A DNA stretch of 64,000 nt from Artocarpus heterophyllus (GCA_025403435.1 CM046354.1:21485467-21549466), one strand, 5' to 3'. Shown: positions 22,255 through 35,399, numbered from the stretch's first letter. Notes: generated from the letters alone by a model not told the origin. Numbers and translations are program-made.

Positions 22255-24039
22255 AAGTATATTTGGCACAATTATAACCATGGCAGTGCGTTTCTTCTCA
22301 CTAAAATCCATATTTCACCTTTTTTATTTTTTACTGGTTTTAATAAATTTGAAAATAGACCTGAATTTTTACACAAAAGAAGATACGATTGAAAGATATT
22401 TTCATATCTATGATTACTACATCTGCTTAATATATAGTTTATATACATGTCACGCTTATTAATAAAATTAAAAGTATGTTAATGTTTAAACTTTGCGCAT
22501 TAGCAAGGTGTAATATGGCCAAGAAGTACTTACAATCAATTGGCCACCAGGGAAAACAAGAAGGTATATTTTATAAGAAAAAAATCAACAATTTTAACTA
22601 TTTTGGTGACAAATTTACAATTACTTTAATATGAATTATTCTATGTAATATCTTTCTTCACCTTGTGGTTTTATTTTTTTTTCTTTTTGAGTAAATCCTG
22701 CGCTTACTTTCATTTGACCTAATTTGGATTTTCTTATTTGTACTACCTACCAACAGTCGAGATTAAATGAGTACATATGTACGAAAAGGTACTAAACCGT
22801 ATGTATAGTGCAAATTTATATGCCTAGCTTTTGTCATGTATGAGTTCTTTTGAATTTTTAAACCCAAAAAAAAAAAAAAAGAAGCAAATCCATTGTAGAT
22901 CTGCCAGCAAATTTTGTGATTTTACACTATGTAAGGACTTGCTCTTTGTATTAATATCAAAATGAGAAGTTCTATACACATTTAGATTTTTTTTCTTTTT
23001 GAGAAAGTCTTTAGATTACTTTGAATACATTATTGATTTGGAGTAAATTATCCCCTTAAAAAGATTAAATGTGAATAATTATGATTTTTTATGAAATTAA
23101 TACAATTAAGTGTACATTAGAAAGAGTACCCCCTTCAATAACTAGCAAAGCTTGTATATATTCATCTAGTGGCTTTCATGCATGACCAAATATATTGCAT
23201 TGTATTTGGATTTTAAACATGTTTTAAAAATCATCCTTACTTATTAGCGCGTCCAGAACCTATCAAAGGGGCAGACTGGTCAACACCTAAAACACAACTC
23301 TAGGATCAAAATTTAACAAATTTGATACATGGATGGGTAGCTATATATGTGAAGGTATATTTTGATTGGGTAGGTTTAACATTATTTAGGGAAAAAACTT
23401 CAAACAAAATAAAACTATTAGTGTCTGTCTCTTTGAGATGAAATACAATTAGATCTCCCTCAAAAAACAAATTAAACTTAGTAGAAATGTAGAACGACTA
23501 GAAAGAAAAGTCATTGAATAGACTTTTGCATTAGGTAGCATCTAATTAAATCAACTGCAAGGTGGCATCGTCTTTAACATGGATTCTTAGTCTTGTAGTA
23601 ATAGGGGACCATAGTTGATGCAATTTGTTAAATGCAGATCTTCATTCAGTCCAAAAATTAAAGAAAAAAGAATTAGGCTTTATGGTGTGTTAAAAGGCAT
23701 AGTGTTTTGCACATCTCACGACCGTCCTAAAAGTGTAGGATTTTCCCCTTTCTTTCTCTTTCTCTCTATCACAACTCAAAATCGGAGATAGTGACTAAAT
23801 TGAAAGAAATATTTTTGAAGATCTAAAAAGTTGAAAAAGAATTTAGAACTGTACTTGGGCTTATAAAATTATAAAAAAATAAATCAAATTTGCTTTGGAG
23901 TCTTTACTTCAAAATAAAAAGATAAAATACAAAAAAAAAATTTAAAATAAAAATATACAAATTTTTAAATGAATGCTTATAAAATAAGTGAAAATATAGC
24001 TGCACAGCTTTAGTCAAAATAAATCAAATAACAAATAAA
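22255..24039. other. Intergenic, AT-rich, no gene recognised
   Basis: Right flank of the CACTA element. No convincing frame, RNA gene or transposon end seen. Confidence 0.55.
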
Positions 24040-26040
24040 ACAGAGCTTCTAAATAATTAATCATCTACTGAGAGTGTTTATTTCATGCATCTTCTATGCA
24101 CCAATAAAATTGCAAGGAGAGTATACCCATGGAGTAGCAAGGAACATGGACGACATTCCTAGGCATCAAGTATCAATCGACTAACCTGAAAAGGACAGCA
24201 TGGGGGTGAGCACCAAGTGCCCAGTAAGAAATCTATTACTCGCCTCTCGATTTTTCTTACTATTATTATATTATCTATAAAATTCTTGTGAAGTTAATAA
24301 ACAAATTCTCATATGAATATAAGAAAAATTCATCAAGTTCACAGTTTACCAAACCAATCAATAACTCACAATTTATAATCATTGTTCAAATTCTTTCACA
24401 CATGTTTCGGGTTGTTAGTGAAGGAAAAGAAGAAAAAAGATTATAATAATTTTCGTTGTGCCCTAGATGAACACTCTGTGTCCGTTGTGCCCCTGAAAGA
24501 GCACCCCGTGAGATAGGCCATATAGCAATGATGGTACCAAAAATATGTATGTTCATTGTGCCTAACAAATGAGCACCCTATGGGATATAACTTTGAGATA
24601 CATGTTGGATGGCCTTACGAGTTGTCCAACAGTGCCATGTAAGGTTTCAACATATATTGGATCTAATTTTAACCCATCTAGCTACTAAAAACCCATCCTA
24701 AATCCTTCTATCCACATTAGTTATTTTTTGACAAAATTTCAGTAGCATAGTAGCTTATTTTTCTCAAAACAAAAATTTAAACCTGCAAAAAAAAAGCTAC
24801 ATATACATTGTGGCAGGCCATAACTTTAAGATGCACTACCTAGAGCAATTTTAATGAGTCAAATAAGCATTTAATTCCAACCATAAATTTTTCAAGGTTA
24901 AGCTCATACATCATATAATTAATCCTAATCCTAAATCAACAATAAACATATAAATATCGAATATGTATATAAAAACCAACTCAAGATCAAAATGTTCATA
25001 AAACCAACTCAATAACAAAGTTTAGATAAAAGTAGTAGCAATAATAATAATAATGGTAACAACAACAACAACACATCAATAGTAATACCAACAACAACAA
25101 CAACAACAATGACATATAGTTTAATAAACAATATATTAAAATCCATGTAATGTAATTTCAAATTCTGACTTTATTGGCTAATTAAATAAAATATCACAAA
25201 AGATGAGTAATAGAGTTCCTACCGACTTAGTTGACGACATTTCAAAGAGATTTGAAATGACATTGTCCATTGAAACTTTAAATCACCAAACTTAGCCTTT
25301 AGAATTCCTTCTTGCAAATCTGACATCATGAACGCGTCCAAAATATCAAAAATATGCCAGAATGAACTCTTTTCCAATTGGTGGTCGAGGTCAACCATTC
25401 ACTGTCGCTGACTACGGTTGATCGGTGAAGCAAAGGCAGAGATCGGTACCAAAACGAAACTCTAGATGCTAGGATCACCGTTCCAATGTTGGTTTTCCAA
25501 AACGGAGCTTGGGTCGCCAGGAAATGGCATAAAATCGATAGGGGTTGGTGATGGTCTGGGTTTTTAGGCGACAATCGGGCTTGAGATGAGGTGGGTCTTG
25601 CTTCTCTCGGCAAGGGGAACACGATGACATAGGTGGCCAATGGAGATGGGGCAAGACGCATCAAAATCTGGCACGGAAGCAAGAGGAACCGCAGTTTTCC
25701 TCTTCGATCCCAAGTGGAAGACAACGAGTGGGCAATCTACACTCTAGCTCCCAGACTTTTGGATGGCGTCACTTCGTTTCCCATGGCACGTGTAGGTGAG
25801 CAGCACCCGAAGCTAGCGACAGGAGAGGGCAGTGAAAAGGGGGGCTCTCTGTTTGCATGGGGAAGAAAGAAAAGAAAAGAAAAGAATAGAAAAGAAAAGA
25901 AAAGAAGAAAAGAAAAGAGGAAAAAAGAAAACAGGGGGTGGATCAGGGGAATCTGATCTTTAAAGTCAGATTTTTTTAAAGAACATTCTAGAATGATTTT
26001 CTACCCCAAGGTTAATAAAAAATTCAAAATGGCCTAAAAT
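24040..26040 (-). repeat. Degenerate LTR-like sequence (probably gypsy), minus orientation
   Basis: Read on the minus strand, about 24170-24240 gives TTTCTTACTGGGCACTTGGT, typical of the 3' part of plant gypsy LTRs. The part at 25196-25245 (TAGAGTTCCTACC) resembles 38031-38065 (TAGAATCCCTACC). At 24460-24580 a GTGCCC ... GAGCACCC motif recurs three times. On the minus strand a purine tract AGGGGGGAAG lies near 26048-26057. No coding sequence supports the open frames at 25326-25956. Confidence 0.35.
25863..25920 (+). repeat. (AAAAG)n purine microsatellite
   Basis: Repeated AAAAG/AAGAA units with few interruptions. Confidence 0.85.
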
Positions 26041-27796
26041 TTTGAATTCTTCCCCCCTATTGTGTACTGATTGGGTTTCTCCTTTAAGGCCAAAGTCTGG
26101 CACCACCACTTTGTTGTCTTTTGAATACTTGACCCTAGAGAGGGAGCTTTGGGCTCCATGATAACAGCCTTAGCGAAGGAGTGGACCTCGTGGTCAAGGG
26201 GGATGTCTTTTGGCAAGATAGAGTGGCTACATCGATAGTATTTTTGACTACCTCTTCTGAGTGTGTCGAAGCTATGGTGGATCAACACATTTGGGGTTTA
26301 ATCCTCCTCATCGTGGTTGTGTTGGAGGTAGGAAGAGTGCATAGAATGGTTTCAGCTTCAAAGATAGGGTCACGTTGGTGGACGTCGGAGCTCGACATGT
26401 GGGGGCCTAGTGGGTCTATGATTTGGGGGTTTTGGTCCTCGTGGTGCATGAATAATTTGGTAGGATACATGCTTGACCTGGCATCCGACAACAGAGGCAT
26501 GTGGATCTCACTCATCGGCAAGGTGGAGCTCTTTCCATGGTGTTTTTGGTTCCTTGCAACATTGTTTTGTTCTACCTTTTTGCTCACGTTAGTCGGCTTG
26601 TCATCAGTGGCTTTTCTCATGTATCCAAGTCTTTTTCTCATGTTGTGGGTTATTTGTGTCTCTATTAGTGTGTGTACTTCCTTAATTTTAATTACAATTA
26701 CTTTTCAAAATTAGGATTAGTTTTGATCAATAGTTGAGATTAAAATAAACTTGATCAAGGATGGATATCTCATGAGAGGAGAATTAAGGGCTAAGATTTA
26801 ACTTGGAATAGGATGGAATCATTGTTGACACAGTTTGAATGGAATAGACTTAACTGTCATATCATATGTGGAAAAGAACGTACATGTCATAAAAGAACTA
26901 AAAATACATCTCAACTAGCTCATTTTCTCCCAATTCTTTTAATGCATTTTTCCTCTCTTTTCCTACAAGAAAACCACATCCAAAAGGTGCTTATATGTAA
27001 TGCTCCGAAGTGAGGAATAGGAGTTATCAATAAATTAATTAGAAAACCAAAAAATAGAAAAAAACTTCATGACTTTTTAAAAGTTGCCTATAGGACTTAG
27101 AACATATTGCTGATACCTATTTTTTCTTAAGGCACAAGCCTGACCCATGTCCTATGATATGACCCAAGTCAAATTAAGTGGACCCAAGCCACGAGCTGGG
27201 CTTTTCTCAGTTGGCCAAGATAAGCTACAAACATGGATTCTTAAATCCATTTCGCGATTAAGATGACACATAATTAATGATTATCAAAGCGAATTAATTT
27301 AAGTGAAATGAAATTATTATTAAATCAATTCAAATTTAGGTCCAGTTTAGTGTGCGGCTACCACTAGTTCTACCATACCAATGTGTCTACAAATGAACCA
27401 ATCCGCTCTAATAGTCAAGATAAATCGCCTTCACAATTGGACGTAGATCTACATTACAGTCTTATCATGTATAATGTGTCCAATTAAATACATACAATAT
27501 GGATTATATAATTGACTATTAATCTCTATATTAGATCTATCCACGTATAAACCCCATACATGCCCAATTCTGAAATTTTGTTCTAATAATCTTGATCATA
27601 TGTCTGCTAATATACAATCATTAATGTGAAAGTAATATGGGAACCATTATTGGTACATGAAATACTTGCATTATTATTTTTGACCAAATATTTCATAAAT
27701 ACAATTAAAGTATTTATTCCTTAGGCCACAGATCCTTACGACTTTAGCTAGATACTGTAATATAATCCCTTTAGTTATTCCTTGTCCATCATATCT
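26041..27796. other. Intergenic with an unrecognised ORF
   Basis: A 177-codon plus-strand frame (26181-26714) has a Trp- and Ser-rich middle and a hydrophobic C-terminus with two likely membrane segments; an overlapping 119-codon minus-strand frame (26282-26641) covers the same bases. I recognise no family in either. It may be a relic internal segment of the adjacent LTR-like repeat. The rest (26720-27796) shows nothing recognisable. Confidence 0.3.
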
Positions 27797-27819
27797 ATAA
27801 CACCCAAGAATTTTGGTGT

Positions 27820-28628
27820 TATCGGTTGAATTAATTTTGTGACAAAAAAAATTGATTCAAGATAAACTTGTTGAATTATTGGGATCAGATCATTCTTGTC
27901 TGTTTGTCGGTTGATTTAATTTTTGGATAAATTAGATCAAGATAAACTTGTAGAATTATTAGGAATTGATTTATTTTCTTAGAGATTATCTAGATAAAGT
28001 TGTTTTAATTAGATAACTTTTCTATTGGGTTATTTGAATTAAAACTGAGACTTTATCCTATAGAATCTCAGGTAGAAAAAAAAAGATTCGCTAAGATATT
28101 TTTTTGGCAGTTCGACCTACGGATCCTCGTGTTCGGCCTGCCGATGGGGCCTATTTGGCCTGCCGATTATGCTGTTCGGCCTACCGATGAGCGAAGGATA
28201 AGATTATGTGTTTCCACGTAGATTTTATCAGATATTGATCTGATTTTGATTCTGGTTCAAATTTTTGAGACCTAATCTGATAAGGATAGACCCTAGACCC
28301 AACCTCTATAAATAGGGAATAAGTCTTAAGAGTTATTAAGATCAGTTGAGAGATTAAGAGTGATACTCTAGTGGAGAGTCACCTCGTGGAAGAGCTGTAC
28401 ATGTGAGCCCACACTCACTCCGGTCGTGCATAGCGAATAGCAAAAAAGACCAGTTGGTTGAGGCTCTTCTGGAACGTTACTTCTCTTCACAGATTCTGGG
28501 AGTTCTTCGGCATATAAAGGTTAGTAAGATCTGATTAATTTATGCATATAGCATGTCAAACTTGTGTTTTGGAAAATCCTCTGATGTAAAAATTTTTAAA
28601 ATTCCGTTGCATACTATTTTTTCCAACA
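27820..28628 (+). repeat. 5' LTR of element B, truncated
   Basis: Aligns from 27821 with 32841 onward of the 3' LTR. Contains copies of the TCGGCCTGCCGA motif (about 28110-28190). It starts abruptly after TATAACACCCAAGAATTTTG, which itself looks like another LTR's start. Confidence 0.88.
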
Positions 28629-28630
28629 AT

Positions 28631-28643
28631 TGGTATCAAAGAC
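28631..28643 (+). promoter_or_regulatory. Primer binding site of element B
   Basis: TGGTATCAAAGAC, a changed form of the initiator tRNA-Met site TGGTATCAGAGCC, two bases after the LTR end. Confidence 0.8.
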
Positions 28644-29134
28644 ATGGTTTTTAAATAAATTTACGAGTTTGTGATATACTATATGCATAAATTTTGTGAT
28701 CTTAATCTCTCCTATGCTTGAATTTAATTTTATAGAGAGTTGGCACTCTAGGTTTCTATATAATTTTACGTTGTCATGGATTATATGGTGAATGTTCTTT
28801 AATTAATTATGGTTGATTAAATTGTCATTTAATTATTTATTAATTAATTAATTTATGCCGGTTATGGTTCCTTAGAGGTTAGAATGTGTATCTAGGTTTT
28901 TCAAATAATTAGATAGCAGACTATCATCTCCGTCTAGGAATTGTTATTTAATTTTAAATTTGTAAGAATTTTGTAATTAAATAATTATTCATAGAAGACA
29001 GATCTAGAAGATGGATCTAGAAGAATGATGATGGTGCTTCCAGGTATTTCCTGAGTCTCTAATTTTATGTTTTTGAATTGTTGAGAATAAAATTGATGAA
29101 TTGCATTAAAAATTATATTTTATGGAATGGGAGA

Positions 29135-29330
29135 TTTCTGCTCGGTTGGCGCCGATGGTAGCAAATCGACAGGCCGTCAGCGGAGCATAAATCAAAGGCT
29201 CTGCCGGCATGCTGAACTTCTAGTTCGGCAGGCCATCTATCACGAGTCGGTAGGCCCATCTTTCTGATCGGCAGGTCGATGGGTTGTGACCGGCAGGCCG
29301 ATCATCCAAATCGGCTTGCCGACCGAGAGT
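29135..29330. repeat. GGCAGGCCGA-type motif array in the leader of element B
   Basis: Repeats such as GTTCGGCAGGCCATC, GATCGGCAGGTCGATGG, ACCGGCAGGCCGATC and ATCGGCTTGCCGACC spaced by roughly 25-35 bp, in a GC-rich island within AT-rich leader. Confidence 0.85.
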
Positions 29331-30281
29331 TAGAAAATTTCCAGAAAATGTGCAGTTTTTTCGTTGTAGTTTTAATTTTATTTCTAGGACAATTTTGAGA
29401 AACATTAAATTTGGATATGACCGGAAATATAAAATATTCGATTCATACGGGATTGAAGACTTGAAGATGGTCATTACATGAAGAATGATACAACTTGAGG
29501 ATTCAAAGATGAAGAATCGATAATATGTCTTGATTATTGTCTTGTAATCTTAGTTTTCTATTCTCTATGGTGGAACCATAATATTACGGTTATTGTTATT
29601 TTGCTTGTAGCTTTGCTTGTCTGCATTATAATATGATTTGACATGTATATTGATAACATGTCATATAGAATAGGGAGTGCCGCTCATATTAAAATTATTC
29701 ATGCATGTTCTTAAAATAAAACCTTGATCTCAAAAGATTGAGTGGGAGAAGGTTTTGGAAGAGAGAACCTAAGGCCTCCATCGTTGGTCCATAGGTAGAA
29801 CATGGTGGTCCCAACTCCTAAGAAGGGATTTCTATCATGTACCAGATTGGATCTCTGAAAGGATAAGGTATTTTAGCATGATTTATGGTTACACACCCCT
29901 AGGTGGTGATTATAAATCATGGATTAAATATTGAAATAATGGTTATACACTCATGTTAATTTATTATTAACCTCCCCTAGGACCTCTATTAATAAAATTA
30001 ATGACCAAGGAAACGATTATTAATATATGCTGGATCATACGGGTCCTGGATGGCATATATTAATCAGGAGGGGATCCGTGTTCCTGATTGAATTTGGCAT
30101 GACTCCCCTAGGAGCTTGTTGAACTCTGAGTTAGGAATTATCGTTGTAAGGTTGTGATATTTTCAAGGTTTTGACGCATAAATACATTTGTATGTTTTTT
30201 TTACATGATTGTGTTATCTTACTAAATTATTATGATATGTTTGCTTATGTTTGGTATATGATTCTTTATTGTAGATTAAAA

Positions 30282-31644
30282 ATGTCTAAAAATGTTTTAT
30301 CATCGATACTTGACAAAAACTTATTAATCGGAGAGAATTATAATGATTAGAAACAGAACCTAGATATCGTCATTTCCTTTGAGAAACTGAAATATGTACT
30401 GACAACCCTTTGTACTCCCGAGCCTATGGAAGACTCAACTAATGAGCAATTCTAAACGTATGATCACTGGAAAGTGCTAATGATCAGGCCTGCTGCTATG
30501 TTATGGCCAGCATGAATAATGTGCTGTAGGCTCAACATCAAGATTATGAGACTGCAAAGCAAATCTTGGATAATCTTGAGGATATGTTTGGAGGGCAAGC
30601 CATAACAAAGCGGCAAGGGGGGCATCAAAAACTCTTAAACTGTAAGCAGAGACCGGGAACATCTATAAAGGAGCACATGATGTTGGTCATGGGTTACCTC
30701 GCTGAGGCTCAAACCAATGGAGCCGACATCGATGCTAAAACTCAAATGACTATGGTCTTTAAGACTCTGTCAAAGGAATTTATTCCATTTAGAGCTACAT
30801 TTAATTTAAGCAATAGACGGGATATGACCTTAACAGAATTAATGAAACAGTTACAGGAGTTCGAACTGCTGATCAGGGAGTCTCCTACAAGTGGTGAGGC
30901 CAATTTGGTGGCTGCTTCTGGTTCTAATCCCAACTCTGGGAATGGAAAGAAGCAACGGCTAAGAACGGGAAGTCTTCTATTCCTGCTAGCACCAAGAGCA
31001 AGAAGAAGAAGAAAAAGAACCCGAAGAAGCTTAAGTGCTTCTTCTGTGGGAAGGTCAGGCATATCAAGAAGCATTACAAGGACTTCTTTTCCAAAGGAGG
31101 TAGGTGTGATCTTCTGTATTTAGAAACTTGTTTAGTTGATGAATCCAGTGACATTTGGGTCATAGATTTCGGTGAAACTAATCATGTTTGTGTTTCTCTA
31201 CAGGGGTTTCAAAGAAACAAGAAGTCTGCTACATGAAGACCACGCTTCGGATGGGCGATGGATCCTTGGTTCAGCGGAAGCAGTGGGAGACGTCCATCTT
31301 TATTTTGATAATTATAGGAATTTATTTTTGCAAGATTGTTTTTATGTTCCTAAATTTTAAAAGGAATTTAATTTCTATAGCTTGTTTATTTAAAGACTCC
31401 TATTTGGTTTCTTTTAATGATAAAGTGGTGATTCGTAAAAACAAATCTTTTATCTGTTCTGGATGGATGCAAAATAATCTATATTTTATCAAACCTAAGA
31501 TGGACTTATTGCTTAATGCTAAGATGAATGATAATAACTCTAAAAGACTTAAAACTTCTCACTCTAAAAGATGAATGATATTTTATCAAAATAATGCTTA
31601 CTGTGAGGGTTTTTGAGAAGCATGTGGCAGCTATGGGGATGTGA
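30282..31644 (+). pseudogene. Gag-protease remnant of element B with pol deletion
   Basis: Starts at ATG 30282 (MSKNVLSSILDKNLL). Gag regions NLEDMFGGQAITKR, TFNLSNRRDMTLTELMKQLQ and the zinc-knuckle area follow, then the protease region with NHVCVSLQGF. After about 31565 the sequence passes directly to VFEKHVAAMGM and the stop (31642-31644), which in element C end RNase H; integrase, reverse transcriptase and nearly all RNase H are deleted. Further damage: a TAG near 30346, several frameshifts, the last zinc-knuckle Cys changed to Tyr, and the protease Asp-Ser-Gly changed to Asp-Phe-Gly. It cannot encode any replication enzyme. Confidence 0.9.
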
Positions 31645-31676
31645 GATTTTTCATATTTTATTTACTCACTTAGTGC

Positions 31677-31687
31677 AAGTGGGAGAT
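31677..31687 (+). promoter_or_regulatory. Polypurine tract of element B
   Basis: AAGTGGGAGAT immediately before the 3' LTR. Confidence 0.9.
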
Positions 31688-33627
31688 TGTTAGACATGTA
31701 TGCCCTAAGGAGTAAAAATGTAATATGTTTTTGGAGACATTTTTATCAATAAAGAATTTACTCATTATTTATATACCAAATCTTGTCCTCTTTACATTCA
31801 TATTTGTTGAATGTATGTTAAGCAAACAATAGTCTGAGACTGTCAGTCTAAACCTTTAAGAATTAGGCATATGATGGACAGATTATGTGAAAGACACGAT
31901 TCTTAAGGTGATGGTCTAAATCATAAGATCCGCAATCGAGGGAATAAAGTTGGGCGCTTTATTCATGTAAAGATTGTTATGTTGTCTATATCCCTTTTGG
32001 GAGATGGTTTGTCTTGACCATCAGAGATGGACTCTATGAATAGAAACATTGGCACGTTGTCATAGGTGACGACGTGTTGGATCGGGACATAAAGTGAATT
32101 GTTTTGGATTAATAATTCTGTCTCGGCAAATCGATTCACTTTAGACAATCATTTGTGTTTTATCTTAATCCTGAGATGGATAATGGGCCCATTGTCTTGA
32201 CTTGTGTCTTTTGATGTACCAAAGGGTGACACCCATATCTTAATAGTGGTATGTATGTCGGTACGTTGGAGGCATGACTCTTGATGGCGTAGACTTGTTA
32301 TTCATAGATATGGAATCCATAGTTCCTCTTTAGGAGTACTGATATCCTCTTATATGCGTTGTCCTGTAATTGAAAAACTGGAGCACTCAACCATTTGGAT
32401 ACATAGGTGTAACCGAATGGTATATCGTCTTTGGATGGTAAGTTTTTCAATGGTGAGATAATAGAATGTAAGATAAAAATAATAGGGAAGGTAAGACAGA
32501 ACTTGTCCTTAAGCCGGTTATGGATAATCCTATAGGGATATGATACACTATGATATGTCATAGAGACTTAGCTATACGGGCTTCGTAATTCTATGTAGTT
32601 CGAGAGTGCAATTCTAAGCTTTTAGTGGAGTAGCGTTGGAGTTGATAATTATGAAATGTATATCTGGGATATTGGGTTTCATAATTATTGGGAGCTTGAA
32701 CTGTGTAGGTCCATTTGATCCCCTTTGCTAGCTCACAAAATCCTGTAACGATACGGCGTGCTTTTTTGATAATTGGTGACTTATGTCAGATTTATCAGAT
32801 TGGTTGAAATTTGGAAGAATCAAATAATTCATGTCTGTTTATCAGTTGAATTAATTTTGTGACAAAAAAAATTGATTCAAGATAAACTTGTTGAATTATT
32901 GGGATCGGTTAATTCTTGTCTGTTTATCGATTGATTTAATTTTTGGATAAATTAGATCAAGATAAACTTGTAGAATTATTAGGAATTGATTTATTTTCTT
33001 AGAGATTATCTAGATAAAGTTGTTTTAATCAGATAACTTTTCTATTGGGTTATTTGAATTAAAACTGAGACTTCATCATATAGAATCTCGGGTGGAAAAT
33101 TAAAGATTCGCTGAGATATTTTTTCGGTACTTCGGCCTGCTGATTCTCGTTTTCGGGTTGCCGATGGGACCTGTTCAGCCTGCCAATGAGCGAAGGATAA
33201 GATTACGCGTTTCCACGTGGATTTTATTAGTATTTATCTGATTTTGATTCTGGTTTGAATTTTTGAGACCTAATCTGATAAGGACTAACCCTAGACCCAA
33301 CCTCTATAAATAAGGAATAAGTCTTAAGAGTTATTAAGCTTCGTTAAGATAAAAAAGAGTGATACTCTATTGGAGAGTCATCTCGTGGAATAGCTATACG
33401 TGTGAGCCTACACTCACTCCGGTCGTGAATAAAGAATAGCAAAGAAGACCAGTTGGTTGAGGCTCTTCTAGAATGTTACTTCTCTTCACAGATTTCGGGA
33501 GTTCTCTGGCATATAAAGGTTAGTAAGATCTAGTTAATTTATGCATATAGCATGTCAAACTTATGTTTTGAAAAATACTCTAATGTAAAAATTTTTAAAA
33601 TTCTGCTGCGTACTATTTTTTCCAACA
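31688..33627 (+). repeat. 3' LTR of element B (1,940 bp)
   Basis: TG...CA ends. The open frame 32298-32561 (minus) recurs at 45150-45413 only because it lies in the LTR of element C; it is not a gene. The TCGGCCTGCCGA motif array lies near 33130-33190. Confidence 0.92.
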
Positions 33628-35399
33628 AGACCCACCAAAGTACCACCTTTAAGATGGAAAAATGGCCACTTCATTCCCCCCATTTACTCTGGTTTTGACT
33701 GCCCAAAAAGACCAAAGTTGGTCTCCATCATTTTCATGCAAAAGCATGAAAACATAAAAGAAAAGAAAAGAAAAAGAATTTTCTCTTTTCTCTCCATGAA
33801 AAATCGACTACGCCCGTGAGATTTTCTCCAATATTTTTCAAAGAACAAGCCTTCAAAGTCATGTTTTGAAGCAAAGTCAAGGGTATGAAGCAAGATTGAG
33901 CAATTTTTAAGGTAAAACCTAAAGCTTTTTTTCTTTAGGTTTTAGTGTTTTTTTTTTTCTTAAAGTTTTGAGTAGGGTTTGACAGGGGTTTTTTACTATG
34001 ATTATGTCAAGAAAGTTAAGCCAAGTTCAAGCACACAAGTGAAGGATCCAAAGTTTTGAATAATTTAGGTAAAACCCTAAATCCTAGTCTTGAAAATTTG
34101 ATATTTTCATGAGATAAAAATTATGGTTTGTAATCCATTTGGACTATGGCATGTATAAAGGACTATATGGCATGACATGATTGGTTTATGTTTTATGATA
34201 GTGATAATGTTAATGGAAGGTTAAGAAAGTAGGGCTTTTGTGTTAAAAATGAAAAGGGTATTAAACTTTATTAAAATACAAAGTTTAACTAGTTTTTTAA
34301 GGAATGATGATTTTGAGGGCCTTAGAGGCCAATTTATTTTTCAAACAAGGCATAGGATCTGCTAAAATAGTGAGAACAACAATTGTTATGAACAAAGTTT
34401 TGTAAAATTCTAAAAGGACTAAATTGCAAAGATTTGCAAAAAAATCAATAGATTTAAAAATTAGCCAAAAAGTCTACTTTAACATTGGAATTTTAAGAAA
34501 GTTAAAACATGAAAGTTGTATAACTCATTGAAACTATTAAGATAGCATGGAGAGTTTGTCAAAATTCTGCACGTTTTGCAAATTATGAATTTTACGAGTT
34601 TTCAATCATAAAATTTCATAAAAAAGAAAATGTTATGGAATGGTTTCAATTAGGCTAAGGATTTTAAGGAAGTTTTAATCATCGTGAAAAATTGAATGCT
34701 TTAGTGTAAGGCAGTTGTTTTTGGTCCCAAGGGCAAACTTTCAAGATTTTTATGTTTCAGGCCAAAACTATAAAATCATATGAAACTAGGTTTTTACTAA
34801 GAAAATGTTAGTTTCTTGTACTACTATAGGCAATGAGTAGCCACAAATTTTAAGTTTTAAAGGATTTAAGGTTTTGCCATAGAAAGAAAAGAAATTAAAA
34901 GATCGCCGAGGGCAAAAATGTTAAGATTTTCGCATTACAGATCAAAATAGTAAAGTTTTGAGTAAATAGATTTTAATGAAAAGAAAACTATTGATTTATT
35001 TTTCGTAATGTAATGAGAAGTAAAGAAATGCAAGTTATGTTTTAAAACAGGTTTTGAAAGTTTTCTAAGACCTTTCGAGGCAAAAATGGTCATTTTTTTG
35101 TAAAATGGCCAAACCGACCTGAAACATCCAATTTAGGAAAATGCCCTTTAGAGGAAATTTTTCCATAACATGCAAGTAATGAGAAGGTAAGTTAAGTAAG
35201 AAGTTTAATAAAGTTACAAAGTTTACAAAAAAAACCTGTTAAAAGTAAAACGTCATTTTTGAGAAAACAGCTTAAATGGAGCAAAACACTCTGAATTAGC
35301 CAAATGCTCTTAAACGAAAAATGTTATGTGATAGGTTAAGTAATGAAACCATCAAGTAAGATGGGAAATCTTACGAAGGAATGTTTAAGTTGAGTAAAA

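Larger units (their letters stand above)
27820..33627 (+). mobile_element. Copia retrotransposon B, 5'-truncated and pol-deleted
   Basis: The 3' LTR is full length (31688-33627, TGTTAGACATG...CCAACA). The 5' LTR retains only its last 809 bp (27820-28628), so 1,153 bp are missing. A primer site follows two bases after the 5' LTR, and AAGTGGGAGAT abuts the 3' LTR. Only gag and part of protease remain between; the sequence then jumps to the last residues of RNase H. No target duplication is possible with the truncated end. The same family as element C, in the opposite orientation. Confidence 0.9.

Noticed and set aside
25326..25956. Long open frames on both strands in a GC-richer region
   Set aside because: No recognisable domain, low complexity at one end ((AAAAG)n), and the region looks like LTR sequence.
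32298..32561. 87-codon frame repeated almost unchanged at 45150-45413
   Set aside because: Both lie at the same place in LTRs of the B/C copia family; recurrence reflects the repeat, not protein conservation.
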